From Tsukamurella spumae (GTDB lineage: Bacteria > Actinomycetota > Actinomycetes > Mycobacteriales > Mycobacteriaceae): a stretch of 64,000 nt of DNA. Below are positions 1 to 6,344 of this stretch, piece after piece. A model generated the notes under the pieces. It was given only the letters and a program-made list of their open reading frames with translations. It did no database searches and had not been told where the DNA came from. The DNA is taken from assembly GCF_012396015.1 (NCBI RefSeq), contig NZ_JAAXOQ010000024.1:1-64000 (forward strand). Direction: 5' to 3'. Each line of letters starts with the position of its first letter. Within the stretch, counting starts at the first letter, position 1. A program made the translations under genes and the position numbers.

Positions 1-360
1 GTTGCCGTCTGGTTGGCCTTGTGAGCGACGTTCAGCGGACCGATGGGTTCCGGGGCGGGCGGCACCTCTGGCGCGGTTGCAGGGGCCGCAGACGACGTCT
101 ATGTCGCGGAGGCGGATGGGGAGTCCGCGGGCCTTGCGGTCCCATGCGGCTGGGGTGTGGTCGGCCTGTAGGTCGTCGGTCGCGCCGCAGTCGGTGCAGA
201 ACGGCTGCAGGCGGCGGGCGCGGCGGGACAGGTTGCGCCACGCGGCATCGTATCCGCGGGCGGCGGGGGTCCGCTCCGGGGCCTCCGGGGGCTGGCAGGT
301 GGGGCAGCGGATACCGGTGGGGACGACGTCGCCGCAGTCGATGCATGGGCGTGCGGTCAT
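1..360 (-). CDS. HNH endonuclease (3' end outside window)
   Basis: Reading leftward from ATG at 360, the frame stays open for 120 codons to the window edge, so the C-terminus is missing. The N-terminus has a zinc-ribbon pattern (CIDCG then CPTC). Next come FCTDCGATDDLQADH around residues 54-68 and VVCGPCNRARG around residues 90-100, which is the Cys-x2-Cys plus Asp-His plus Cys-x2-Cys-x-x-Ala arrangement of HNH nucleases. In phages such a nuclease usually sits beside terminase and helps cleave packaging DNA, so terminase genes may lie just beyond the edge. The start overlaps the stop of the upstream 52-residue gene by 4 nt. The family call is firm; the packaging role is inference. Confidence 0.82.
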   Translation of the reverse strand, partial: MTARPCIDCGDVVPTGIRCPTCQPPEAPERTPAARGYDAAWRNLSRRARRLQPFCTDCGATDDLQADHTPAAWDRKARGLPIRLRDIDVVCGPCNRARGAARPGTHRSAERRSQGQPDGN

Positions 361-515
361 CGTGTGCCCTTCTCGATGGCGTCGTGGATGCGGTCGGCCA
401 GCGCGCGTGCCTCCTGGTCGTTCATGAGCCAGTGGTCGTGGCCGAGTCGGATCTCGATGCGGTCGCCGCGGCGTCGGACTGTGCCACCGTCGCCGCCGAG
501 CTGCAGGCGCTTCAC
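357..515 (-). CDS. small protein of the phage-like element, unknown function
   Basis: A 52-residue product starting with GTG at 515, whose start overlaps the upstream stop (GTGA) and whose stop overlaps the ATG of the HNH gene (ATGA). It begins VKRLQLGGDGGTVRRRGDR, basic at the N-terminus, and ends in an acidic helix-like stretch (NDQEARALADRIHDAIEKG). I do not recognise a family. The double translational coupling inside the operon is the main support that it is a gene. Confidence 0.6.
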   Translation of the reverse strand: MKRLQLGGDGGTVRRRGDRIEIRLGHDHWLMNDQEARALADRIHDAIEKGTR

Positions 516-865
516 TCGTCGGCACCGAGGGTGCGGTGGGCGTTGTCCCGCGCGTCGAGCAGGCCGGCGCGCAGCCGGAGCCCTGCGGCATCGCACGCCT
601 CGAGGACCGGGCCGAGGATGCATCGGACGGTGAGCGACAGGGCGGCGGTGGCGAGGTACCCGAAGTACTCCGGGTCGTGGCGGGATAGCCACTCGACGGA
701 CACGCGGTCGGTGGCGTCGTCGTCACCAGCGGACGCGGCCATGTCGTACATCAGCAGCGTGGCGTCGGACTGCAGGCGGTCCACGTTCACGCGGCCGATG
801 GGCATGCCCTGCTCGTCGGAGATGAAGAACTCGGCGGGCGGATTGTGGGGGTCGAACTCGTTCAT
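512..865 (-). CDS. hypothetical protein of the phage-like element
   Basis: A 117-residue product starting at ATG 865, overlapping the stop of the 51-residue zinc-finger gene by 4 nt and overlapping the GTG of the next gene at its own stop. The reading frame stays open far upstream (to 1333), but the junction overlap and the sequence GGAAGGGAACCCC before the ATG favour 865. The N-terminus is acidic (MNEFDPHNPPAEFFISDEQ). The C-terminal half looks helical with one hydrophobic patch (LATAALSLTVRCILGPVLEA) that could be amphipathic rather than membrane-spanning. No family recognised. Confidence 0.7.
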   Translation of the reverse strand: MNEFDPHNPPAEFFISDEQGMPIGRVNVDRLQSDATLLMYDMAASAGDDDATDRVSVEWLSRHDPEYFGYLATAALSLTVRCILGPVLEACDAAGLRLRAGLLDARDNAHRTLGADE

Positions 866-1017
866 GGGGTTCCCTTCCTCGGGGCAGTGATGTTCGTTCG
901 GCAGTTGGTGTGCTCGCGCTCGCAGCCCGGGTACACGGACCACAGGCAGTACGGGCACAGGGATCCGACGGGCGGGCGCACGCGCGGGCCGGTCGGGATC
1001 GGCGGGTAGTTGGTCAT
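862..1017 (-). CDS. 51-residue zinc-finger-like protein
   Basis: It starts at ATG 1017, overlapping the upstream stop (ATGA), and ends overlapping the next ATG by 4 nt. It carries CPYCLWSVYPGCEREHTNC (residues 21-39), a Cys-x2-Cys followed by Cys and His/Cys ligands, so a single zinc-binding knuckle is likely. The upstream 213-residue protein ends in a related motif (CPVCHWPVYPGNAGDHTGGC), so the two may share an ancestor: this small gene could be a duplicated, detached copy of that C-terminal finger. Function unknown; DNA binding or protein contact are both possible. Confidence 0.68.
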   Translation of the reverse strand: MTNYPPIPTGPRVRPPVGSLCPYCLWSVYPGCEREHTNCRTNITAPRKGTP

Positions 1018-1655
1018 GCGGCGGGCGGCCTCCGGTTGATCGTGCGGGGGCAGCCGCCGGTGTGATCGCCGGCGTTGCCCGGGTACACGGGCCAATGGCA
1101 GACGGGGCAGATGGAGCCCTCAGCGGGGAGGCTGGTGTCGGTAGTACTGACACCAGGTTCGGGGTCGGGCACCGACGCAAGCGAACGCTCAGAACTGGTC
1201 GCCTTAGTAAATGCCTGTCCTGTCCTGTCCTGTCCTGTGTTGTCGGTCGGGACGTCCCTGGGGATGTCCCCCGGGACAACAGGATCGGTGCTGGTGGGAA
1301 GGTCCGCAGCTTCCGCTTGGCGCTTGGCCTCACGCTGCCGACGCTTCTTCTCCCGTTCGTGCACGCGCGCCCGGTCGGCTGCCTCGAGCTGGGCGCGCGT
1401 CGTCTGGGTGTTCTCGTAGTCGGTGATGAGCCAGCCCTGCGACTGCGGGGTCCACAAGCCAGCGGCCACCAACTCGGACGGGGTGCCGCGCCGGAACCCA
1501 GGGATCAGGTTCAGGTCGTCGGGCAGCAGCACCCCGTCCGTGCGGTTGGACACCGACCACATGAGCGCGAGGCAGTACGAGCGGAACGCCTCGTCGGACG
1601 CGCGGGCGAAGCGAACGTCCATGAGCCAGCGTTCAGGTAGTCGTGCGTCGGTCAC
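1014..1655 (-). CDS. replication-initiator-like protein with C-terminal zinc finger
   Basis: A 213-residue product starting at GTG 1655, overlapping the upstream stop (GTGA). Residues 10-85 (WLMDVRFARASDEAFRSYCL ... WLITDYENTQTT) resemble the N-terminal winged-helix region of actinophage replisome-organiser or replication-initiation proteins. Residues 90-125 are a highly charged, coiled-coil-like stretch (REKKRRQREAKRQAEAADL). A Thr/Asp-rich linker follows, then a C-terminal Cys-x2-Cys ... His ... Cys knuckle. The linker is encoded by five tandem CCTGT units. A role in starting replication of the element is inference from position and fold-like features; the family match is only approximate. 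Confidence 0.6.
   Translation of the reverse strand: MTDARLPERWLMDVRFARASDEAFRSYCLALMWSVSNRTDGVLLPDDLNLIPGFRRGTPSELVAAGLWTPQSQGWLITDYENTQTTRAQLEAADRARVHEREKKRRQREAKRQAEAADLPTSTDPVVPGDIPRDVPTDNTGQDRTGQAFTKATSSERSLASVPDPEPGVSTTDTSLPAEGSICPVCHWPVYPGNAGDHTGGCPRTINRRPPAA
1214..1238. repeat. five tandem CCTGT units inside a coding region
   Basis: Five perfect head-to-tail copies of CCTGT (ACAGG on the coding strand) lie within the linker of the replication-like gene. The unit is not a multiple of three, so slippage changes the reading frame. Adding one unit would move translation into the frame that is open from 1333 down to 512. Confidence 0.9.
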
Positions 1656-1960
1656 TTCTCGTTCGACCTCCTGGGGCAGTCCCAGACGCGCTGAGGGCGG
1701 CCGGGGCGCCGGCGTGAGTCGGTCCAGCCGACGAACCGAATGCGGCCGTCGTGCACCACGCCCTGCACGTACCCACCGAGGACCTGCGGATGCTGGTCCA
1801 GCCATTCGCGGGTGGCCTTCGGGAGCTGGGTGTGGATCGCGTCGGCGTCGAACGGCCGGCCGTCGGCGATGACCTTGTTGATCGCCTTGCGGATCCGCTC
1901 ATGGTGTTTGAGCGTCAAGACGGTGGTGGATGCGGCTACTGCGGCCGCGGGCCCGGTCAT
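1652..1960 (-). CDS. hypothetical protein of the phage-like element
   Basis: A 102-residue product starting at ATG 1960, which overlaps the preceding stop by 4 nt; an in-frame ATG further upstream at 2017 lies inside the previous gene and is less likely. The middle reads as a small alpha/beta domain (LTLKHHERIRKAINKVIADG, then VLGGYVQGVVHDGRIRFVGW), with a basic, Arg/Pro-rich tail. Its stop overlaps the GTG of the replication-like gene. No family recognised. Coupled translation with the neighbours suggests a role in the element's early functions. Confidence 0.68.
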   Translation of the reverse strand: MTGPAAAVAASTTVLTLKHHERIRKAINKVIADGRPFDADAIHTQLPKATREWLDQHPQVLGGYVQGVVHDGRIRFVGWTDSRRRPGRPQRVWDCPRRSNEK

Positions 1961-2301
1961 GGCCGGAACCGTTCGTAGACGCTGTTGCAGTCGGGGCAGA
2001 TGATCCCCGGGACGCACTCAAGCGCCCCGCCCGCGGCACCCTTCCGCCACGTCTTGATCACGCCACAGAGCGCAGGTGCCGGCGTGCCGCTGTTGATGTT
2101 GGTCTTGCGGACGTAGTGCCTGAGCAGGTCGTCGAGGTCGTCGTCCGCCGGGGCCTGGTCCGCAGTCTGCTGCATGTGGCGGATTGCCTCATTCAGTACG
2201 TCGCCCGATCGCGCCAGGGTTCGGGTCAGTTCTTCGGTTGCCTGCTGGTAGGAGGCAAGCACCTGCGGGGTGATCGAGCTGTTGAACGGTGTCGTGCTCA
2301 C
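1957..2301 (-). CDS. hypothetical protein with C-terminal zinc ribbon
   Basis: A 114-residue product starting at ATG 2301, overlapping the stop of the 99-residue gene by 4 nt. The N-terminal 60 residues are helical and Gln/Thr-rich (ITPQVLASYQQATEELTRTL). The C-terminal part has Cys at about 79 and 95, then CPDC near residue 102, which would make a four-Cys zinc ribbon with CGVIKTWRKG as an unusual first knuckle. Probably a nucleic-acid- or protein-binding accessory of the element; the function cannot be named. Confidence 0.68.
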   Translation of the reverse strand: MSTTPFNSSITPQVLASYQQATEELTRTLARSGDVLNEAIRHMQQTADQAPADDDLDDLLRHYVRKTNINSGTPAPALCGVIKTWRKGAAGGALECVPGIICPDCNSVYERFRP

Positions 2302-2597
2302 TGGCCTGCCTCCTGCGACTCGATGTCTGCGAGAGCATCCGCGAGGGCGTGCAGATCCCCGACGTCGAACAGGATGTGCATCGGCTTGTCCGGGTCGGGT
2401 CCGGCGACCGTCGCGGTGACCGTCTTCCAGGTGGCATTGACGGTGATCGCGTACACGCTGCCGTCGATGCAGTCGACGGGCGAGGCGGGGGTGAACAGGC
2501 CGGCGATCTCGGCGCGCTGGGCCGGGTCGGTGACGCCGAAGTCGTCGAGTACCGCGTCGAGGGGGCGGGCCTGGGCGGGTTCGTTTACACTGGTCAT
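2298..2597 (-). CDS. hypothetical protein of the phage-like element
   Basis: A 99-residue product starting at ATG 2597, chosen because AGAAGGAA lies at ribosome-binding distance. It has an acidic N-terminus and a beta-rich middle (VDCIDGSVYAITVNATWKTV), then a helical acidic end (DLHALADALADIESQ). The same frame is also open back to a GTG at 2765 that overlaps the excisionase stop in a GTGA junction, giving a 155-residue alternative whose extra N-terminus (NRPQEHHCDLGEDYGAPV...) looks protein-like. Both starts are plausible. No family recognised. Confidence 0.65.
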   Translation of the reverse strand: MTSVNEPAQARPLDAVLDDFGVTDPAQRAEIAGLFTPASPVDCIDGSVYAITVNATWKTVTATVAGPDPDKPMHILFDVGDLHALADALADIESQEAGQ

Positions 2598-2761
2598 GAC
2601 TGGTTCCTTCTGTGAGTTCTGGTCGTTGGGCTCGGATCCGTTGCCGGCAAGCTGGTGATCCGGGCCCTTCGTGCTGTCGGGGGTGCGGCGCGGCCGGCTG
2701 TACTCGGTGACGGGCGCGCCGTAGTCCTCACCGAGGTCGCAGTGGTGTTCCTGCGGGCGGT

Positions 2762-2959
2762 TCACGCGGCCCCCGAAGGGTTCGAGGCGGCCTCTGCCTC
2801 CGCGATCCACGCGAGCACGACGCTCTTGCGCCACACGCGCCGCTTGCCGAGCTTGAAGCTCGCGGGCCCAGTACCGACGTGGGCGTAGTACCGCCACGTC
2901 CCTTCCGGAATCCCCGTCTCTCGCTGGCAGTCCTTGGCCTGCCAGAGTTCGTCCTCCAC
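2762..2959 (-). CDS. excisionase-like helix-turn-helix protein (AlpA/Xis type)
   Basis: A 65-residue protein starting at GTG 2959 with GGAGG seven bases upstream. The sequence LWQAKDCQRETGIPEGTWRY is a MerR/excisionase-type winged helix-turn-helix opening, followed by GPASFKLGKRRVWRKSVVLAWIAE, the usual wing and C-terminal helix of AlpA/Xis proteins. Such proteins bend attachment-site DNA with the integrase to promote excision, or act as small activators. It is the first gene of the leftward operon and diverges from the repressor, so the operator region at 2960-3082 probably controls it. Confidence 0.85.
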   Translation of the reverse strand: MEDELWQAKDCQRETGIPEGTWRYYAHVGTGPASFKLGKRRVWRKSVVLAWIAEAEAASNPSGAA

Positions 2960-2979
2960 GTCGGACCTCCATCCTTGTG

Positions 2980-2998
2980 ACGCTTGATCTTCAAGCGT
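2980..2998. promoter_or_regulatory. palindromic operator between xis-like and repressor genes
   Basis: ACGCTTGA-TCT-TCAAGCGT is a perfect 8-bp inverted repeat with a 3-nt spacer, just upstream of the excisionase-like gene. A related half site (ACGCTTGG) recurs at 3044-3051 overlapping the predicted -35 of the repressor gene. This arrangement suits a repressor that controls both divergent promoters, as in a lysogeny switch. That the adjacent XRE protein binds here is inference. Confidence 0.6.
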
Positions 2999-3047
2999 TC
3001 CGAGAATGAATCTAGATCACGCTCGCGCTTGCCGCAACTGGCAACGC

Positions 3048-3076
3048 TTGGAAACGATGCGCCTGGGGCATACGCT
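3048..3076 (+). promoter_or_regulatory. predicted promoter of the repressor gene, leaderless
   Basis: TTGGAA at 3048-3053 and TACGCT at 3071-3076 are separated by 17 bp. Transcription would begin about seven bases later, at or next to the ATG at 3083, so the mRNA would have no leader. There is no ribosome-binding motif before that ATG, which agrees. Confidence 0.5.
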
Positions 3077-3082
3077 GTCGCC

Positions 3083-3628
3083 ATGACGGATCACGCCGAG
3101 TGGGCCGAGGCGATGCAGCAGGCCCGTGCAGTCGAGGACGAAGAACTGAGAGCAGCCGCTGGGCTGGCAGAAGCGCAACTCGCGATCGAGGCCTACAAGG
3201 CGTTCACAGCCACCGAGGCTGCGTTCGGTGCCAAGGTGAAGCAGTGGCGTCGCGGTCGTGGCTGGTCGCAGGACGAACTGGCCAGTCGGATGACAGAGCT
3301 CGGTTTCGACATGCACCAGACCACGGTGGCGAAGATCGAGTCCGGAAATAGGCCGCTCCGCGTCGCTGAGGCGGCAGCCTTGGCGCACATCTTCGACGCA
3401 AACCCGCTAGCGGTGTTCTACAGCGCTGTCCCGGACGGTGCCGGGTGGAGTCGAGAGTCCATGCAGGAGCAGATGCTCGGTTACGAAGAGTCGATCGAGA
3501 ACGCGAAACGAACGCTCCGGTCGGCGGCGGAGACCGTTGCGTACTGGGAACAGGAGCGGGCAGCGATCGCGCTGCAGCTCCGCCTGGCCGCGGAGGCACA
3601 GGGCCGGGGCGACGATGACGACACGTAA
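3083..3628 (+). CDS. XRE-family helix-turn-helix repressor-like regulator
   Basis: A 181-residue protein with start at ATG 3083, although the frame is open back to 2984. Residues about 47-105 form an XRE helix-turn-helix (VKQWRRGRGWSQDELASRM ... TVAKIESGNRPL). The flanking N-terminal and C-terminal helices, the latter roughly residues 125-175 (YEESIENAKRTLRSAAETVA), look coiled-coil and probably mediate oligomerisation. No protease-sensitive LexA-type domain is present. It overlaps the integrase start by 14 nt, so repressor and integrase are probably co-transcribed. Most likely it keeps the element quiescent by binding the ACGCTTGA operators. Confidence 0.85.
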   Translation: MTDHAEWAEAMQQARAVEDEELRAAAGLAEAQLAIEAYKAFTATEAAFGAKVKQWRRGRGWSQDELASRMTELGFDMHQTTVAKIESGNRPLRVAEAAALAHIFDANPLAVFYSAVPDGAGWSRESMQEQMLGYEESIENAKRTLRSAAETVAYWEQERAAIALQLRLAAEAQGRGDDDDT

Positions 3629-4766
3629 TCGGCGGTCCGGGGTCGAGGACCGGTGGACCCGGGTCGACGGCCAACCGAGCGCGCGTCACGGCAAGGGCCT
3701 GCGGTGGATGGGCCGCTACGTCGACGACGAGGGCCGCGAGCACACCAAGGTGTTCCCACGCAGGGTCGACGCGAAGAAGTGGGTCGACGAACAGACTGCG
3801 GCGCTCGTCACCGGGGCCTGGATCTCTCCGGAGCGGGGAGCCGTGACGTTCGGAGCGTTCTACGCGGACTGGTCCGAACGGCAGGTGTGGGCACCGTCGA
3901 CGCGGCAGAATGCGAACGAGACGGCGGCCGGAGTGCCCTTCCGCGGGACCGCCCTCAGCGAGATCCGCCGCTCGCACATCGAGGCGTGGATCAAGGCGAT
4001 GAGCGAGCACCTGGCACCGACCACGATCAAGACGCGGGTCGTGATCGTCCGATCGGTGTTCCGGGCCGCGGTCGCCGACAAGCACATAGCGGCCGATCCC
4101 ACGGCGGGGGTCACACTCCCTCGCACCCGGCGTCGCGAGGCGGCCATGGTGATACCGAGCAGCGACGAGGTGGGCGCGCTCCTGAGGGCCGCACCGGAGG
4201 GGTTTCGGGCGTTCGTCGCGCTCTGCGCTTTCGCCGGCCTGCGCCCCGGTGAGGCACAGGGGTTGCAGGTGGGTGCGGTGGACTTCCTGCGGCGACGGAT
4301 CAACGTCGAGCGACAGATTCAGCGCGACGGATCTTCCGGCCGGCCCGCGACACCGAAATGGGGGTCCGAGCGCGTGGTGTTCGCGGCCGATGAACTCCTC
4401 GCAGAGCTCTCCGCTCACATCGCCACCCACCCACCCGCGGGCGACGGATGGCTGTTCCACGCCGACGGGGTGCCGTGGATCTACTCGAAGGTGGCGTACC
4501 GGTGGCGGCAGACTCTCGGCGCTGCTGGGCTCGACATGCAGGTTAAGTCACTGCGGCACTTCTATGCGTCGGGGTTGATCGCTGAGGGCTGCGACGTGGT
4601 GACCGTACAGCGCGCCATGGGGCACGCTACGGCGACGACGACGCTTTCGACGTACGCGCACCTGTGGCCCTCTGCGGAGGACCGGACGAGGGCTGCAGCG
4701 GGGTCGCTCGCACGGGCCGCGCTCGAGTCTCCTGCGGACTGCCTGCGGACTGGCGAGCATACGTAG
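3615..4766 (+). CDS. tyrosine recombinase / phage-type integrase
   Basis: A 383-residue site-specific recombinase starting at ATG 3615 inside the end of the repressor gene; the open frame extends upstream but that stretch is Arg/Ser noise. An N-terminal AP2-like arm-binding region ([18 protein letters not shown]) is followed by a SAM-like core-binding domain around residues 75-150. The catalytic domain has Arg in [12 protein letters not shown], Lys/Arg in [11 protein letters not shown], His in [10 protein letters not shown] and the nucleophile Tyr in STYAHL. The usual first His of the H-x-x-R box is replaced by Ser, which many integrases tolerate. It should integrate and excise the element at a site just to its right. 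Confidence 0.93.
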   Translation: MTTRNRRSGVEDRWTRVDGQPSARHGKGLRWMGRYVDDEGREHTKVFPRRVDAKKWVDEQTAALVTGAWISPERGAVTFGAFYADWSERQVWAPSTRQNANETAAGVPFRGTALSEIRRSHIEAWIKAMSEHLAPTTIKTRVVIVRSVFRAAVADKHIAADPTAGVTLPRTRRREAAMVIPSSDEVGALLRAAPEGFRAFVALCAFAGLRPGEAQGLQVGAVDFLRRRINVERQIQRDGSSGRPATPKWGSERVVFAADELLAELSAHIATHPPAGDGWLFHADGVPWIYSKVAYRWRQTLGAAGLDMQVKSLRHFYASGLIAEGCDVVTVQRAMGHATATTTLSTYAHLWPSAEDRTRAAAGSLARAALESPADCLRTGEHT

Positions 4767-4781
4767 GCCGATTACCTGCGG
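4731..4781. repeat. direct repeats at integrase end, possible integrase arm sites
   Basis: CCTGCGGACTG occurs twice head-to-tail (4731-4741 and 4742-4752), and its first seven bases recur at 4775-4781. They span the last codons of the integrase and the first bases after it. Phage integrases often bind short direct repeats next to the core site, so these could be arm sites. The crossover core itself cannot be identified without the other end of the element. Confidence 0.45.
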
Positions 4782-4822
4782 TTTTACCAAGATCACACAC
4801 TAGCTTGGATACGCTGAACCGC

Positions 4823-5419
4823 GTGGACGACAAACTCGTATGGGTCGATTGTGAGATGACCGGCCTCGATCTGACCTCCGACCGCCTCATCGAAATCGCC
4901 GCGCTGGTGACCGACGGGGACCTGAACATCCTGGGTGAGGGCGTGGACCTGGTGATCCACGTGGACGACGACGCCCTCGCGGCGATGCCGCCCGTCGTGC
5001 AGGACATGCACGCCAAGTCCGGCCTGACCGAGGAGGTCCGCAGGTCGACGGTGACCGTGCGCGAAGCCGAGGAGGCCGTGCTGGCGTACCTCCGTGAGCA
5101 CATCGAGGCCGGCGCCGTCCCGCTCGCGGGCAATTCGATCGCCACCGACCGCAGGTTCATCGCTCAGGAGATGCCCGAGCTCGACGGGTTCCTCCACTAC
5201 CGCATGGTGGACGTCAGCTCGATCAAGGAGCTCTGCCGGCGCTGGTACCCCCGGATCTACTTCGGCCAGCCCGACAAGGGGCTCGCGCACCGCGCGCTGG
5301 CAGACATCCGCGAGTCGATCCGGGAGCTCAAGTACTACCGCGGAACGGCCTTCGTTCCCGCGCCGGGACCGTCGACCGACGAGATCTCCGCGGTGGTCAC
5401 GGAGCTGGGCCCGGCCTGA
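4823..5419 (+). CDS. orn: oligoribonuclease
   Basis: A 198-residue DEDDh 3'-5' exonuclease that degrades short RNA oligomers, including pGpG from cyclic di-GMP turnover, to mononucleotides in the cytoplasm. The start is GTG 4823 ([17 protein letters not shown]), which places the first DxE pair of the active site at residues 8-10. The remaining acidic residues follow in the mid-domain, and the last motif is [15 protein letters not shown] near residues 153-167. The C-terminal tail is Pro/Ser-rich. It stands alone upstream of tRNA-His, as in other Mycobacteriales, and the phage-like element ends immediately before its promoter, leaving only about 56 bp for one. Confidence 0.95.
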   Translation: MDDKLVWVDCEMTGLDLTSDRLIEIAALVTDGDLNILGEGVDLVIHVDDDALAAMPPVVQDMHAKSGLTEEVRRSTVTVREAEEAVLAYLREHIEAGAVPLAGNSIATDRRFIAQEMPELDGFLHYRMVDVSSIKELCRRWYPRIYFGQPDKGLAHRALADIRESIRELKYYRGTAFVPAPGPSTDEISAVVTELGPA

Positions 5420-5520
5420 TCCCGCAGGTCGGACGGCCCGCCGGCATGGAAGCCATACCGATTAGCTTCCACCGGAGCCGTCGGGTAAAGTTCTTCGAGC
5501 CTGGCGATCCCAGGCACCTG

Positions 5521-5596
5521 GTGGGTGTAGTTCAGTTGGTAGAGCACCAGATTGTGATTCTGGCTGTCGCGGGTTCGAGTCCCGTCATCCACCCCA
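5521..5596 (+). tRNA. tRNA-His (GTG anticodon)
   Basis: The cloverleaf can be drawn directly: acceptor GTGGGTG pairs with CATCCAC, the anticodon loop is in CAGATTGTGATTCTG, and the T arm has GGTTCGAGTCC. The base before the stem (5520) is G opposite C73, the G-1:C73 pair that marks histidine tRNAs. CCA is encoded. Confidence 0.97.
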
Positions 5597-5603
5597 ATCG
5601 GTG

Positions 5604-5643
5604 AAGGCCGGTTGATCAGCAGCAATGCTGGTCGACCGGCCTT
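5604..5643 (+). terminator. hairpin terminator after tRNA-His
   Basis: AAGGCCGGTTGATCAGCA and TGCTGGTCGACCGGCCTT form an 18-bp stem (two G-U pairs) with a GCAA tetraloop, seven bases after the tRNA. There is no clear U run, as is common for actinobacterial terminators. Confidence 0.75.
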
Positions 5644-5809
5644 CGTCGTCTCGTCCGTCGCGGTCGCGGCGGCCGACGCTGCGGTGGCACCCATCGCCGC
5701 GCCGCCGGAAGGGCGAGAAGCAACTGCACCGTGCCGGGCAGGGCGCGGATCCTCGCAAGAGTGGGCATCAGTCGAGCCTAGCGGTGGCCGGGGATGATCT
5801 ACTTGCCGT

Positions 5810-6109
5810 GTGACTTCGCAAGACTCGACTAACCATGATGACACCACGCCGACGCCCGACGCCGCTCCGATGCCCGCGCAGGCGCGCGCCGCGGCCGCAC
5901 CGAAGCCCCGGCAGGTGACGCTCGGGCACATCATCATCACGATCGCGGTGCTGATCAGCGGCCTGCTCGCCTGGCACCCGTGGCAGCAGCCGCCGAAAGC
6001 CACCTCGGACCCGGCGATTCTCGGCGAGCACGCCGAGAAGGGCGGGAAGGTCCGCTGCTACGCGAACGACGCGAACATGTCCTGCGTCTTCATCCCCGAC
6101 GTGAAATAG
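5810..6109 (+). CDS. small single-pass membrane protein, unknown function
   Basis: About 99 residues from a GTG start at 5810. The N-terminal 35 residues are disordered and rich in Ala, Pro and Thr. One transmembrane helix follows (LGHIIITIAVLISGLLAW, about residues 38-55), then a short external tail with two cysteines (KVRCYANDANMSCVFIPDVK) that could form a disulfide. No family recognised. It stands alone between tRNA-His and the protease gene, with a strong hairpin after its stop. The start is uncertain because no convincing ribosome-binding site precedes it. Confidence 0.6.
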   Translation: MTSQDSTNHDDTTPTPDAAPMPAQARAAAAPKPRQVTLGHIIITIAVLISGLLAWHPWQQPPKATSDPAILGEHAEKGGKVRCYANDANMSCVFIPDVK

Positions 6110-6116
6110 CCGAGCG

Positions 6117-6148
6117 GGGCTCACCCGTGCCCACCCACGGGTGAGCCC
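6117..6148. terminator. hairpin after the small membrane gene
   Basis: GGGCTCACCCGTG and CACGGGTGAGCCC are a perfect 13-bp inverted repeat with a 6-nt loop, starting eight bases after the upstream stop. No U run follows. It most likely ends transcription of the membrane-protein gene. The stretch from 6149 to 6330 holds no gene; a 9-bp inverted pair GGCAACACG/CGTGTTGCC spans part of it. Confidence 0.7.
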
Positions 6149-6344
6149 GGGCGCCTCCGGCAACACGTGGGTCTCCGCCGAGAACCGGAGCTGGCCGTTC
6201 TTGCATCGTGTTGCCAGTGACGAAAGCCCAGTTCGGCACACTCATCTCGCTCGTGCGGAATGGTAAGCTCGGCGACGATTTCTGCGGCGCCTTCGATGCG
6301 CGCCGATTCACGACTGGAGACCGAGACCCTAGGAGGGTTCGACC

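Larger units (their letters stand above)
1..4766. mobile_element. right end of integrated phage-like or satellite element
   Basis: An inferred mobile segment that continues beyond the left edge. It holds a tyrosine integrase and a helix-turn-helix repressor reading right, and an excisionase-like gene followed by a leftward chain of small genes that mostly overlap by 4 nt (ATGA or GTGA junctions), ending in an HNH nuclease. The order integrase, repressor, divergent excisionase, replication-like gene, HNH nuclease is that of temperate actinophage early regions, phage satellites and small integrative elements. No terminase, capsid or conjugation gene is visible, so the class cannot be fixed. The right boundary lies between the integrase stop and orn (4767-4822). 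Codon use is less GC-extreme than in the chromosomal genes to the right. Confidence 0.75.

Noticed and set aside
32-346. A 104-codon minus-strand frame at the left edge
   Set aside because: Its product is Arg/Pro-rich noise. The frame one step over gives an HNH nuclease with zinc ligands and a 4-nt coupled start.
5335-6003. Antisense peptide containing DGTRTRDSQNHN across tRNA-His
   Set aside because: This familiar peptide arises from translating tRNA antisense strands and is a classic false gene.
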